Shown piece after piece: positions 1 to 8,268 of a stretch of 37,902 bases of DNA. How positions within the stretch are numbered: position 1 is the stretch's first letter; each line of letters starts with the position of its first letter. The DNA comes from Pseudomonadota bacterium (lineage in GTDB: Bacteria > Pseudomonadota > Gammaproteobacteria > Xanthomonadales > Rhodanobacteraceae): contig JAFEFS010000041.1 of the NCBI GenBank assembly GCA_018240465.1, positions 1 through 37,902 on the forward strand. Direction: 5' to 3'. A program made the translations under genes and the position numbers. The notes beneath the pieces are model-generated. The model was not told the origin of the DNA, made no database searches, and was given only the letters and a program-made list of their open reading frames with translations.

Positions 1-15
1 AGTCACAGGAACTTC

Positions 16-360
16 ATGATCCAACGCATTGATCCCGGCCCGCGCATGTCCGAGGCCAGCATCCACAATGGTGTCGTCTATCTGGCCGGGCAGGTGCCGG
101 AGGACGCGAGTCTCGACATCGAAGGTCAGACGCGCGAGGTGCTGGCCGCGATCGATGCCTTGCTCGCGCAGGCGGGCAGTGACAAGACGCGCATCCTGCG
201 CGCGCAGATTTTTCTCGCCGACATCGCCGATTTCGCCGGCATGAATCGCGCCTGGGATGCGTGGGTCGTGCCCGACAACGCGCCCGCGCGCGCGACGGTC
301 GAGGCGAAGCTCGCGAAGCCGCAATGGAAGGTCGAGATCGTTGTTACCGCAGCTGTGTGA
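16..360 (+). CDS. RidA/YjgF-family protein
   Basis: The 114-residue product has the length and layout of the RidA (YjgF/YER057c/UK114) family: an early segment with SIHNGVVYLAGQVP near residues 15-27, a central helix, and a C-terminal stretch ending in KVEIVVTAAV that would form the last beta strand. Family members are small cytosolic trimers; the RidA branch hydrolyses reactive enamine/imine intermediates made by PLP enzymes. The RidA-type catalytic arginine may be the one in PARATVEAKLA (about residue 92), although typical RidA has a longer conserved RxxVxVxxLP motif there, so this is probably a paralogous subgroup whose substrate cannot be read from sequence. The ATG at 16 is preceded by AGGA at a suitable distance. 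No partner gene is visible because the window starts just upstream. Confidence 0.85.
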   Translation: MIQRIDPGPRMSEASIHNGVVYLAGQVPEDASLDIEGQTREVLAAIDALLAQAGSDKTRILRAQIFLADIADFAGMNRAWDAWVVPDNAPARATVEAKLAKPQWKVEIVVTAAV

Positions 361-445
361 GCATGTCGCCGCAAGCTGTCTTCCATCGCAAAAAGGGCTA
401 CTCTGCCCCCAGTTTTGCTGAGTCCAGTTTCGAAACATGTGATCC

Positions 446-724
446 ATGGCGCGCCTGGTTGATCAAATCAAGGAAGCTTTGGCCGCATTCAAGTGCCTGA
501 AGACGCCTCCGGCATTGATCGGCGGCTTGGCGCTGGCTGCGCACAATGTCGTCCGCGCTACGCAAGATGTCGATTTTCTCGCCGACGCTGCCGATGCCGA
601 CGCACTGGACGCGATCCTGCTCGACCTCGGTTATCGCTGTCTGCATCGGAGCGAGGATGCAGCCAACTACCTGCGCGGGGACGACGGAATGGACTTCCTC
701 TTTGCGCATCGACCCAGCACATGA
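446..724 (+). pseudogene. Nucleotidyltransferase-like protein, N-terminal half (split gene)
   Basis: This frame encodes 92 residues resembling the start of small nucleotidyltransferase-fold proteins (AbiEii/MNT-like): IGGLALAAH near residue 25 followed by RATQDVDFLAD, where the two acidic residues of a DxD pair would bind metal and nucleotide. It stops at 722-724 right after FLFAHRPST. The rest of the expected domain continues in another frame from 721. The two halves together would make about 177 residues, a normal size for the family. Stop and restart overlap as ATGA, so either one base change broke the gene or two coupled polypeptides are made. The family is named after AbiE toxins, but no antitoxin gene lies next to it, so a toxin role is not supported. 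I list it as a probable frameshifted gene. Confidence 0.6.
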
Positions 725-975
725 ACCTGCTGCACAGTGCCGAAGAAAGAGAAACCGAGCTCGGTCGTTTGCGCGTCGTATCTGCCGAAGGCCTGATCGG
801 ATTCAAGCTGCAGGCTTATGTCAACAACCCGAAACGCGCCCAGGACATCGAAGACATCCGTTCCTTGTTGCGCGCCAACTACAACACACTCAATATGGGC
901 GAAGTGCGGCGGTATTTCCGCCTGTTCGAGCGCGAGGCGCTGCTTGATGAAATCATCATCGACATTGACGGCTGA
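721..975 (+). pseudogene. Nucleotidyltransferase-like protein, C-terminal half (split gene)
   Basis: Starting at the ATG inside the ATGA overlap with the preceding frame, this encodes 84 residues (MNLLHSAEERET... to IIIDIDG). RLRVVSAEGLIGFKLQA and RAQDIEDIRSLL are typical of the second half of small nucleotidyltransferases, where a conserved lysine and the DxxDI helix complete the substrate pocket. The well-preserved, uninterrupted sequence says that the break is recent or that this half is still translated by coupling. The open frame also extends upstream to about 493 but that part does not look like the family. See the preceding entry for the first half. Confidence 0.6.
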
Positions 976-1141
976 TTCCACGCGGGACGCGTTGCTTGTA
1001 CGCGAAGCGGGCCTTCCTTACCAGCCGGTGACCGCGCGCGATCCGTTCGAGGCATGGATTGCGCTGATGGAGGCAGTCGAAGCGCTGTGTCCGCGTTGGC
1101 CTGCGCGCGAACATCGGATGGTGGGGAGATTCGAGTTGTGA
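947..1141 (+). CDS. Small hypothetical protein downstream of the nucleotidyltransferase
   Basis: A 64-residue frame overlaps the end of the nucleotidyltransferase by 29 bases. From about residue 10 on it reads like a real protein (DSTRDALLVREAGLPYQ, then DPFEAWIALMEAVEALCP), with an acidic-hydrophobic helix and little bias from the overlapping frame. The start is uncertain: ATG at 947 or TTG at 965, neither with a clear Shine-Dalgarno sequence, which suggests coupling to the upstream frame. No signal peptide or membrane segment. I do not recognise a named family; the position suggests it is a companion of the nucleotidyltransferase. Confidence 0.5.
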   Translation: MKSSSTLTADSTRDALLVREAGLPYQPVTARDPFEAWIALMEAVEALCPRWPAREHRMVGRFEL

Positions 1142-1254
1142 GTAGGTCGAAATGGTGGCGCGTACTCCGCTCAATTGTTCCCTGAAACAGGCAAAACCGG
1201 GATCAGATCCATTTGCACAGCCCTTAAACGAGTCTGATCACCTTTTTGGACGGT

Positions 1255-3321
1255 TCAGATCGAAAGTTTCGGATCGCCTTCGATGATGTGTTGTTCCAGT
1301 TGCGGCGCTTCGCCTTTTTTCCACAGCGGGGCGCGGTGCTTGACGCGATAAACGAGCGCGCCGCCGTCCGCCGCCGTGTTGCTTTCGACGGGCCGCTGGA
1401 TGCAGACGAATTCGGTTTCGAACGCGTCCGCGCTCGCGCGCACGACCGTGTAGCCGTGCCCGCCCATGTCGATGAAGCGCAGATGCGGGGCATTGTCCGG
1501 GTTCGAAAGCGCGCGTGCTTTGTCGATGTCGCCGCTCTTCGAATATTCGAGGCAGCTGCGCACGCCGTGCCGCAGCAGCAGGTTGACCGCCGGCTCCGGC
1601 TTGGGGCCGCCGCGATCGGCGACGAACAGCGGGCGCAGCGGGTGGTCTTTGGGAAACTTGTGCTCCAGCGATTCGACGAGCCCGGGTGCCGAGATCGATC
1701 CGGTGACGAACGCGATGCCCACCGGCTCGAATTTCTGCGGCGGCAATGCCTTGGCGGCGAGCCCGGCCCAGAAACTGTGGCGATCGCCTGCGACCGTGGC
1801 GAATCCGGTGATGCCTTCGCTGGCGACGAAGTCGTAGATCTGTGCGCGTTCGACGTAGGCGCTGCCGTGATCGCCGCCGCCGAAACCGGCGTAGCCGGCG
1901 CCGGGCCAGGGCTTGGTGAGGCCGGCCGGGAGATTCTGTGGATCGGCGCGCCAATCGAGCGTGCCCGTCGTGTTGCCCCAGATTTTCCACGTCGCGTTCG
2001 ATGCCTTGAGCTTGTCGAGGAACCACTTTTTCTGCGTGGCGCCGAGTATCGTCTGCGCGGGCTGGTCCTTGCGATAGTTCGCGATGTCCTTGTCGCCGTA
2101 GCGGATCGTCGCCGGCGGCCTGCCGTGATTCGCCGTGCGGCCGGCATCGAGAATTTCCTGTGCCTCCTGCGGGAACAGGTTCGGGAAATCCTTGCTCGTG
2201 AACGCGTCCGCACGATTGTCGCCGGTCGGATCTTGCGAGCGGTAGCTGCGCTGGTCGGTGATGATGAGATCGACATGACGGCCCCAGCGCAGTGCGCGAT
2301 AGCCGGTGAGACTCGCGAGCGCGGCGAGGTTGTTCGGCTCCTGGCCCATGCCGTTATCGTCGAAGCGGGTGATCGACGCATCGACGACGTGCGGCGCGCC
2401 GAAACGTGCCAGCGACGGGTTCGGCTTCGTCACGCGCGCGGGCTGGTATTCGAACCACGCCTGCATCGCGGCGACCTTGCGCGTTTGCCGCGGCAGCGTC
2501 TTGCCGTCGAATGTTTGCAGGCTCTGCCAGCCGAGCCAGCTGAACTCGTGGTTGTCCCAAATCGACACGAACGGAAAGGTCGCGCGCGCATCCTGCAGAT
2601 CGGGATCGGCCAGATACGCGCGATAGACGGCGCGGTAGTCGTCGACCGTCGTCGGAATATGGAAGTCGCCGTGTTTCTCGCCGTGCGCGTAGCGCACGAG
2701 ATCGCGGATGCGGCGGTCGTAGTAACCCTGCGGCCGGTCTTCCGGATACCAGACGAGTTCATAGATGAAGTCGCCGAGATGCAGGACGAAACCGAGGCGC
2801 TCGTCGCGCGCCGCCTGATTGTCGTCATGGATCATGCGCCGGTACGCCGTCTGCGCGCCGAGATTCGCGTTCTGGCACGACACGAACGCGAAGCGCACCG
2901 GACGCGCGTCGTCGAGCGCCGGCGCGGTCAGCGTGCGGCCGATGCGGCTGCCGTTGCCGTGGGCGTCGGTGAAGCGGTACCAGTACTCGCGCGCGGGCTG
3001 GAGGCCGCCGACGAGCACGCGGCAGGTCCAGTCTGCGTCGGCGGCGACAGTGGTTTTCTTGACTGCGACGACATGGTTGAAATCGGCGTCCTCGGCCACT
3101 TCGAGATCGAGCGAAACGGGCTGCGCGGCGTTCGTCGTATAGCGCGTCCACAGAATCACGCTGTCGCAGGTCGGATCGCCCGAGGCGACCCCTTCGCGAA
3201 ACGATCCGCGATGCTCGCGCCATTGCGTGCGCGAAGGCGCGGCGATCGTGCGGCTCCAGACGGCGACCGCGCCGAGCGCCGCGGCGCTGGCGAGAAAGCG
3301 GCGGCGAGAGAGTGGGGTCAT
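1255..3321 (-). CDS. Alkaline phosphatase D family protein, Tat-exported (PhoD-like)
   Basis: The 688-residue product starts with a twin-arginine signal (SRRRFL at residues 5-10, then an Ala-rich hydrophobic run), so it is exported folded. A PhoD N-terminal beta domain follows (REGVASGDP near 42-50), then the metallophosphoesterase domain: SCQN near 148-151, HLGDFIYE at 181-188, WDNHE at 255-259 and AGDRHSFW near 511-518. These are the metal-binding blocks of PhoD enzymes, which are calcium/iron phosphomonoesterases or phosphodiesterases acting outside the cytoplasm. Although the frame is open far upstream, only the ATG at 3321 places the Tat motif at the N terminus. It stands alone, opposite in strand to both neighbours. 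At 688 residues it is longer than Bacillus PhoD; the insertion lies between WDNHE and GDRHS. Confidence 0.92.
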   Translation of the reverse strand: MTPLSRRRFLASAAALGAVAVWSRTIAAPSRTQWREHRGSFREGVASGDPTCDSVILWTRYTTNAAQPVSLDLEVAEDADFNHVVAVKKTTVAADADWTCRVLVGGLQPAREYWYRFTDAHGNGSRIGRTLTAPALDDARPVRFAFVSCQNANLGAQTAYRRMIHDDNQAARDERLGFVLHLGDFIYELVWYPEDRPQGYYDRRIRDLVRYAHGEKHGDFHIPTTVDDYRAVYRAYLADPDLQDARATFPFVSIWDNHEFSWLGWQSLQTFDGKTLPRQTRKVAAMQAWFEYQPARVTKPNPSLARFGAPHVVDASITRFDDNGMGQEPNNLAALASLTGYRALRWGRHVDLIITDQRSYRSQDPTGDNRADAFTSKDFPNLFPQEAQEILDAGRTANHGRPPATIRYGDKDIANYRKDQPAQTILGATQKKWFLDKLKASNATWKIWGNTTGTLDWRADPQNLPAGLTKPWPGAGYAGFGGGDHGSAYVERAQIYDFVASEGITGFATVAGDRHSFWAGLAAKALPPQKFEPVGIAFVTGSISAPGLVESLEHKFPKDHPLRPLFVADRGGPKPEPAVNLLLRHGVRSCLEYSKSGDIDKARALSNPDNAPHLRFIDMGGHGYTVVRASADAFETEFVCIQRPVESNTAADGGALVYRVKHRAPLWKKGEAPQLEQHIIEGDPKLSI

Positions 3322-3855
3322 GCTGGCGCTCCGGCGTGAACGAGGAGAAGGCGATACAAAACCGTCAACGGCATTTCCCGGGCAAAAGGTGGATTCGTGC
3401 GCCCGCAGAAAGCCCCGAGCCGTCAGCGTGGCGAAAATTTCGTCGAGTTGCCCGTGGCAAGAGTCATGGATGGGGGGCAGCGACGGCCACCAGCGCGGTC
3501 GTTTGTCGGCAATGACAGCGGAGCAAATATCGGGGGACACGGACCGGGCCGATCGGCGGAGCGCATGGATCACCTGCACGAGCATGAGCCGACGGCGTGG
3601 GCGAACGTCATTGGATGGCGCGAGGTTCGCCCGGCGTGCCTTTTGTCGCAGGAAGGAATCTGGCGGCTGCGCAAGTTTCTCCGCCCCGCGGATCATGCGC
3701 GCCGACGGTGCGGTGTCGATGGATCGATCATGCACGGTCGCGCAGGTCGGCCCGTTCGCGGGGCGCGGCGGACGGAGTTCGATGCAGTTGCGGCCCGCGT
3801 ATCTGCGGACCGTTTTGCTAAGCTGCGACCTCGGGTCGAATCGGGGTAGTTGCTG
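3322..3855. other. Intergenic region between phoD-like gene and acyltransferase
   Basis: About 530 bases separate these two divergently transcribed genes. Open frames exist on both strands here (for example 3397-3849 on plus), but their translations are Arg/Pro-rich and show no domain, signal or repeat, so I regard the stretch as non-coding. It must hold both promoters. I saw no convincing -35/-10 pair or palindrome. Confidence 0.4.
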
Positions 3856-4764
3856 ATGTCTTTTCTTTCGTGGCTGCGGGCTTCCGCGATTTTTCCGTTG
3901 ATCGTGGTCAACACGCTGTTGCATGCGACACCGTTGCTGGCGGTGGCGTTGCTCAAGGCGCTGCTGCCGTTCGAGTCGGTGCGCCTGGCCTTCAACCCGC
4001 TGTTGACTGGCCTCGCGCAGAGCTGGATCGCGGTGAACACGGCGATGATCGATCATCTCACCGGCACGTGTTTCCGCATCGACGAACAAGCCGGGATGAA
4101 GATCGACGGGCACTACCTGGTGCTCGCCAACCACCAGAGCTGGGTGGACATTCTGGTATTGCAGAAGGTGTTCAACCGCCGCATTCCGCTGCTGCGGTTT
4201 TTCCTCAAGCGCCAACTGTTCTGGGTGCCGGTGATGGGGTTGGCATGGTGGGCGCTTGATTTCCCGTTCATGGGCCGCTACACGCGCGAGCAGATCGAGC
4301 GCAATCCGCAACTCGGCGAGCGTGACCGCGAAGCCACACGCCGCGCCTGCGAAAAATTCCGTGCGATTCCGGTGTCGGTGATGAATTTCGTCGAGGGTAC
4401 GCGCTTCACTGCCAGCCGTCATGCGCGGCAGCAGTCGCCGTACCGGCATCTGCTCACACCCAGGTCGGGTGGCGTGGCATTCGTGCTCGATGCGATGGGG
4501 CAGGGCCTCAATGCGATCCTCGATGTCACCATCGTCTATCCCGCCGGCATTCCGACGATGATCGACCTGATGGCGAACCGCCTTTCCGAGGTGCGCGTGC
4601 GGGTGCGCCAGCGTCCCATTCCGCAGGAGCTGGCCGCGGGCGACTATCGGGGAGATCCGGCGTTCCGCGCCGCGTTCCAGCAATGGATGAACGACCTGTG
4701 GCGCGAGAAGGACGAGGACATCGAGCGCATGCTCGGCGCGGAGCCGGCGGCGCCGTCGAGATGA
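3856..4764 (+). CDS. 1-acyl-sn-glycerol-3-phosphate acyltransferase-like membrane protein (PlsC/YihG type)
   Basis: The 302-residue product begins with a hydrophobic segment (residues 10-35) and carries the PlsC acyltransferase blocks: NHQSWVD at 92-98 (the HX4D catalytic motif) and FVEGTR at 178-183 (glycerol-phosphate binding). Length and the second block resemble the YihG/acyltransferase branch rather than the shorter classic PlsC. Such enzymes transfer an acyl chain to a lysophospholipid at the inner membrane. The ATG at 3856 is chosen; a TTG two codons earlier (3850) is also possible, and GGGG at 3843-3846 would serve the ATG. It is transcribed alone. Its substrate cannot be assigned from sequence. 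Confidence 0.88.
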   Translation: MSFLSWLRASAIFPLIVVNTLLHATPLLAVALLKALLPFESVRLAFNPLLTGLAQSWIAVNTAMIDHLTGTCFRIDEQAGMKIDGHYLVLANHQSWVDILVLQKVFNRRIPLLRFFLKRQLFWVPVMGLAWWALDFPFMGRYTREQIERNPQLGERDREATRRACEKFRAIPVSVMNFVEGTRFTASRHARQQSPYRHLLTPRSGGVAFVLDAMGQGLNAILDVTIVYPAGIPTMIDLMANRLSEVRVRVRQRPIPQELAAGDYRGDPAFRAAFQQWMNDLWREKDEDIERMLGAEPAAPSR

Positions 4765-4856
4765 TCCGGAAGATTCCGCGATCGCAGGGTGCGGCCCTTC
4801 GCGCACGACGATCTCGTCGAGGTCGCGCTGGTCGCGGCGGTAGTCGACGGCGCTGA

Positions 4857-5296
4857 CGAAGCCGGATTGACGGGTGTCTGCGCCTCACGCGCGGCGGGCA
4901 GATCGCGTTCGGAGCTTGCTGCCTGGTATTTGGCACGGCGCATTTCGTCTACCTGAACCTGACCGCGCCACTGGTGCCGACATGGCCGTCGCGTTCGCAG
5001 GAGTTCGGGGGCCATGTGACCGGGTTGCGCCACATCACGGCCGGCATCGCGATTTTCGCAGCGTGCAGGCGCGTCTGGCCGCGATCCTTCTCACCGCGAT
5101 GTTCGTCTCGTTCATGCCGCTGGTGCACCCGCCGATGCTGTTCGCCAATCCACCCAGGCATTGGATCTGGAGCGAGCATGCGATAAACGCCGCCCTGATC
5201 GGCCCTGCGTGGGTTGTTGCGGACTCGCTTGGAAAAAAAAGCGGGCCTCGATTGACGCAAGGCCCGCAACGGCTGGAGAACGCCTTGAAAGGGTGA
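4857..5296 (+). pseudogene. Remnant of a DoxX-like membrane protein gene
   Basis: Two frames in sequence encode pieces of one small membrane protein. In frame 3, open from 4857, IAFGACCLVFGTAHFVYLNL and then EFGGHVTGLRHITAGIAIF are readable from about 4902 to 5055. After a shift near 5055-5062 the protein continues in frame 2 with ARLAAILLTAMFVSFMPLVH, then HWIWSEHAINAALIG and AWVVADSLG, to about 5232, and the frame ends at 5296. The pattern of short transmembrane helices with HFVY and SFMPLVH-type segments is like DoxX-family proteins. The first helices are missing, so the gene is both truncated at the 5' end and frameshifted. The tail overlaps the terminator of the oppositely oriented TonB receptor gene. 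Confidence 0.65.
5233..5267 (-). terminator. Rho-independent terminator of the TonB-dependent receptor gene
   Basis: On the minus strand an 8-base-pair GC stem (GCGGGCCT at 5241-5248 pairing with AGGCCCGC at 5260-5267, 11-base loop) is followed by eight T residues (5233-5240 read as A on plus). It lies 87 bases after the receptor stop codon, the correct side and orientation. Confidence 0.85.
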
Positions 5297-5312
5297 GACC
5301 GGACTCGCCGAT

Positions 5313-5338
5313 GCCTGTTCCCGAAGCCGGGAGCAGGC
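5313..5338 (-). other. Stem-loop just after the receptor stop codon
   Basis: GCCTG at 5313-5317 and TCCCG at 5319-5323 pair with CGGGA at 5328-5332 and CAGGC at 5334-5338, separated by a T-G wobble and a four-base loop. It lies between the receptor stop (5354) and the terminator, without a T run. It may protect the 3' end of the mRNA. Confidence 0.45.
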
Positions 5339-5353
5339 ACCGTTGCCGCAAGA

Positions 5354-8119
5354 TCAGAACTTGAGGCGCAGCGTGGCGTAGTACTGGCGGCCGTTCACAT
5401 AGAACGCATACGGTTGATTGCCGTAAGCCGCGCTCTGCGTGTAGTACTTTAGCTTTGGATCGTTGAGGTTCATCGCGTCGAGCGTGACCGTCGCCCACGG
5501 TGTGATTGCATAACCGAACGACGCGTTCAGAGTACCGGAGCCTTGCTGGTAGAACGTGTCGGTACGGCTCACGCCGGCATAGAACGTCGAACGGTACGTG
5601 TACGACAGACGCGCATTGAACTGTGCGTTCTCGAAATAGCCGGAGACGTTGAACGTGTTGCGCGAGTTGCCCTGCAGCGGGCCGCCGTTGTCGGTGCTGC
5701 CGTCTGCGTAGGTGTAGTTCGCGGCAACGCCGAAGTTCTCGCCGATCGGCTGGATGTAGTTGAATTCGACGCCCTTGACGTGGCCGTCGACGTTGTGCGG
5801 CACGCTGACGAGGTAGCTGTTGAACACGTCGTGGCCCGAGGTTTCGCTGGCCTGCATGTCCTTGTAGGTGCGCGTCTCGTTGCCGAAATTGATGTAGTTC
5901 GACAGGTTCATGTTGTAGGCGCCGACCGACAACAGGCCGCGCGGCGCGAAGTACCATTCCCAGGCCACGTCGACGTTGGTCGACACGATCGGCTTGAGTT
6001 GCGGATTGCCGCCGCTGCCGGTATGGGTGAGGTCGTCGAGCGAGACGAAGCCGGCGAGGGCGGAATAGTCCGGACGTGTCAGCGTCTGCGAAGCGGCAAC
6101 GCGCAGCACCATGTCGTCGCGCATGTCGAACTTGATGTTGGCGCTGGGCAGGAAGTTGTCCTTGCTGTTCTTCGCCGTGTTCCAGTAGTAGTTGCCGAAT
6201 GCCGAGCCGGTGATCGGACCGGTGACGATCTTCTCCTGCGGGCTGGTCGAGCTGTAGCTGATGTCGGAATCGGTGCCGACGTAGCGCACGCCGAGGTTGC
6301 CGCTCCAGCCATTGCCGACGAAGTTGAACTGGACATAGGCGGCCGAATCCTTCTCCTTCACCGAATAGATGTCGTTGAAGTAGAAGCGCGCGACCGGGTC
6401 GCGGTTGGCGAACTTCGCGTCGATCGCCGCGAGCTGTGCCGGCGTCCAATACCAGATGTTGCCGGGGAAGTTGCCGCCGACGTTGCTGGAGAAATCGCCC
6501 GGATAGTTGGCGTAGGACGAGGTCGGATAGCCCGCGGCGTCGGTCCAGTTGGTGGCCCAGTTCGGGCCCTGCGCCACGTCGAACAGGTTCTCACGCGTGT
6601 GCTTGGCGTAGCGCACGCCGAAATCGATCGTCGAGAGTGCGCCGCTGTCGACCGCGAACTCGCCGTCGGCCTGTGCCCAGTTCTCCTTGTCCTTAACATC
6701 GATGCCCTGCTCGCCGAAGATCCAGCCGGCGGCCGGCATGATGCCCGACGGCGAGGAGTTGTCGCCGCCCATCGTCCAGTCGATCGGCGAGCTCGTGCCG
6801 TGCATGTTCCAGCTCGCGCCGGCGCCGGCCTGCGCACCAAGTTCCATCACGTCCTGATGCGGGCTCTTGCCGCTGCCGTTGGTGATGCCGGCCTGAGCCT
6901 TGAACGTCAGCTTGTCGCTGGCGCGCCAGTCGGCGTCGAACGTGACGTAGTCCGACTTCGAGGCCGCGCCGGGGCGCGAGATCTGGTCGTAGACGACATA
7001 GGGCGCGGTGCTTCCGGCGACCGGCGCGAACGAAGCCGAAGTCAGCACGTTGTTCTTGACCGTGTAACTGGAACCGAAGCCCGCGCCGCTGTTGACGAAC
7101 TGGCTGCCCCACATCATGTAGTTGCGGTTGTAGTTGTCGGCCTTGAGCTTGGAATAGAAAGCATTGAGGTCGAGCGTGAGGTTGTCGGTGGGCTTGAACT
7201 CGAGATCGATCGTTCCGCCTTCGCGCTTGCGCTTCTGCGTGAACAGCACGGCGCCGATTTCGTTCGGGTAGTACACGCCGGCGAGATCGGGATGGGCGAG
7301 GGCGATCGGATCGGTCGCGGCAATCCGGTTGTAGCCGCCGACCACCTCCTGGCCCTGACGTTCGAGCGAGCGTTCCTCGTAGAACAACTGGGCGAGTACG
7401 CCGAAGTTGTCGTTCACCTTCCAGTTGACGAGGCCGTTGAACTGAGGCTTGGTGTCGCTGGGCAGGTCGGAATAGACGCCGCCGATCGAGGCCGAAGCGG
7501 TGAGGTCCTTGCCGTATTGCAGCGGCTTGCGCGTGATGATGTCGACCGAGCCAGCCGCGCCGCCTTCGACGATCTTCGCCTCGGAGGTCTTGTGCACGAT
7601 CACCTCGCTGACGATTTCCGACGGCAACAGGCTGTAGCTGACGCTGCGGCCGACTGTCTGCACCTGGCTCAGCACGAACCAGTCGCCGGTGCCGACGGCG
7701 TGGCCGTTGATCAACGTCTGGGTGAGACTCGGATTGGTGCCGCGCAGGCTGACGCGGTCGTTCTCGTCGAAGCCGCCTTCACTCGCGCTGGACGAGGAGA
7801 TGTTGACGCCGGGCAGGCGCTCGAGCGTGTCGGCGACGTTCTTCGCCGGCAGCTTGCCCACGTCCTCGGCGGTGACTACCTCGACGTGCGAATCGTAGGC
7901 CTGCTTCAGCTGCAGCGATCGCGCTTCGGTGTCGCGGATGCCGGTGACGACGACAGTGCCGAGTTCCTCGGTGTTGGCATTCTTCTTCGTGTTCGCGTCT
8001 TCCTGCGCTGACGGCGTCTGCTGCGGATCGGCCGGGGCAGGCTCGGCGGCGTAGGCGAGCGCGCTGGCGTACAGACTGGCGGCGATGCTCGCCGCGAGCA
8101 TGGTCTTGGAGTATTTCAT
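5354..8119 (-). CDS. TonB-dependent outer-membrane receptor
   Basis: The 921-residue product starts with a signal peptide (MKYSKTMLAASIAASLYAS, cleavage near AYA-AEP), then a Gln/Asn-rich linker and a TonB-box-like ELGTVVVTG near residues 53-61. The plug domain follows (AEDVGKLPAKNVADTLERLPGV; VSLRGTNPSLTQTLINGH; SEVIVHKT), then a long barrel ending in the aromatic-terminated strand ATLRLKF that outer-membrane proteins use for insertion. Layout and length match the Xanthomonas/Caulobacter carbohydrate-type receptors (TIGR01782-like). The ATG at 8119 has GAGAGGG six bases upstream, so the TTG further upstream is not used. It follows glk on the same strand after 149 bases, suggesting uptake of a glucose- or GlcNAc-containing glycan; the substrate is inference. 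Confidence 0.93.
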   Translation of the reverse strand: MKYSKTMLAASIAASLYASALAYAAEPAPADPQQTPSAQEDANTKKNANTEELGTVVVTGIRDTEARSLQLKQAYDSHVEVVTAEDVGKLPAKNVADTLERLPGVNISSSSASEGGFDENDRVSLRGTNPSLTQTLINGHAVGTGDWFVLSQVQTVGRSVSYSLLPSEIVSEVIVHKTSEAKIVEGGAAGSVDIITRKPLQYGKDLTASASIGGVYSDLPSDTKPQFNGLVNWKVNDNFGVLAQLFYEERSLERQGQEVVGGYNRIAATDPIALAHPDLAGVYYPNEIGAVLFTQKRKREGGTIDLEFKPTDNLTLDLNAFYSKLKADNYNRNYMMWGSQFVNSGAGFGSSYTVKNNVLTSASFAPVAGSTAPYVVYDQISRPGAASKSDYVTFDADWRASDKLTFKAQAGITNGSGKSPHQDVMELGAQAGAGASWNMHGTSSPIDWTMGGDNSSPSGIMPAAGWIFGEQGIDVKDKENWAQADGEFAVDSGALSTIDFGVRYAKHTRENLFDVAQGPNWATNWTDAAGYPTSSYANYPGDFSSNVGGNFPGNIWYWTPAQLAAIDAKFANRDPVARFYFNDIYSVKEKDSAAYVQFNFVGNGWSGNLGVRYVGTDSDISYSSTSPQEKIVTGPITGSAFGNYYWNTAKNSKDNFLPSANIKFDMRDDMVLRVAASQTLTRPDYSALAGFVSLDDLTHTGSGGNPQLKPIVSTNVDVAWEWYFAPRGLLSVGAYNMNLSNYINFGNETRTYKDMQASETSGHDVFNSYLVSVPHNVDGHVKGVEFNYIQPIGENFGVAANYTYADGSTDNGGPLQGNSRNTFNVSGYFENAQFNARLSYTYRSTFYAGVSRTDTFYQQGSGTLNASFGYAITPWATVTLDAMNLNDPKLKYYTQSAAYGNQPYAFYVNGRQYYATLRLKF

Positions 8120-8185
8120 CGGTGGCCCTCTCAATATGTGTTTTGGTCAGGAAGAATCGGCGTTTGCCGTGTCTCCAGTGTTTTA

Positions 8186-8222
8186 CACTTATATACTTTT
8201 ATAGTTATGCAAGCGTGCGTCC
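8186..8222 (-). promoter_or_regulatory. AT-rich promoter-like segment before the TonB receptor gene
   Basis: Between glk and the receptor gene lies a run that is strikingly AT-rich for this DNA. On minus it contains TTGCAT, then TATAAA and TATAAG hexamers about 70-100 bases upstream of the receptor start. No pair has ideal spacing, so I mark only a likely promoter region, which would let the receptor be transcribed apart from glk. Confidence 0.4.
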
Positions 8223-8268
8223 CGCACCGACTGCTGCTCCCGTGTTACGAGTTCTCCGTGAACTTTTC

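Noticed and set aside
446..1141. Toxin-antitoxin system of the AbiE type
   Set aside because: Only a nucleotidyltransferase-like gene is present and it is split; there is no AbiEi-like antitoxin with a winged helix beside it.
1246..3339. A 697-codon frame on plus, antisense to the PhoD-like gene
   Set aside because: Its translation is Arg/Ala/Val-rich without any domain and mirrors the GC-rich opposite frame; PhoD motifs on minus are unambiguous.
3397..3849. A 150-codon frame on plus before the acyltransferase gene
   Set aside because: The product has no domain, signal or helix pattern and the codon use looks random for this genome.
4765..4880. A short minus-strand frame ending near 4806 (VDYRRDQRDLDEIVV)
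   Set aside because: It could be the C-terminal scrap of a gene, but it is too short and has no identifiable family or start.
5543..8011. An 822-codon frame on plus, antisense to the TonB receptor gene
   Set aside because: The composition is that of a shadow frame, and the receptor on minus has signal peptide, plug and barrel.
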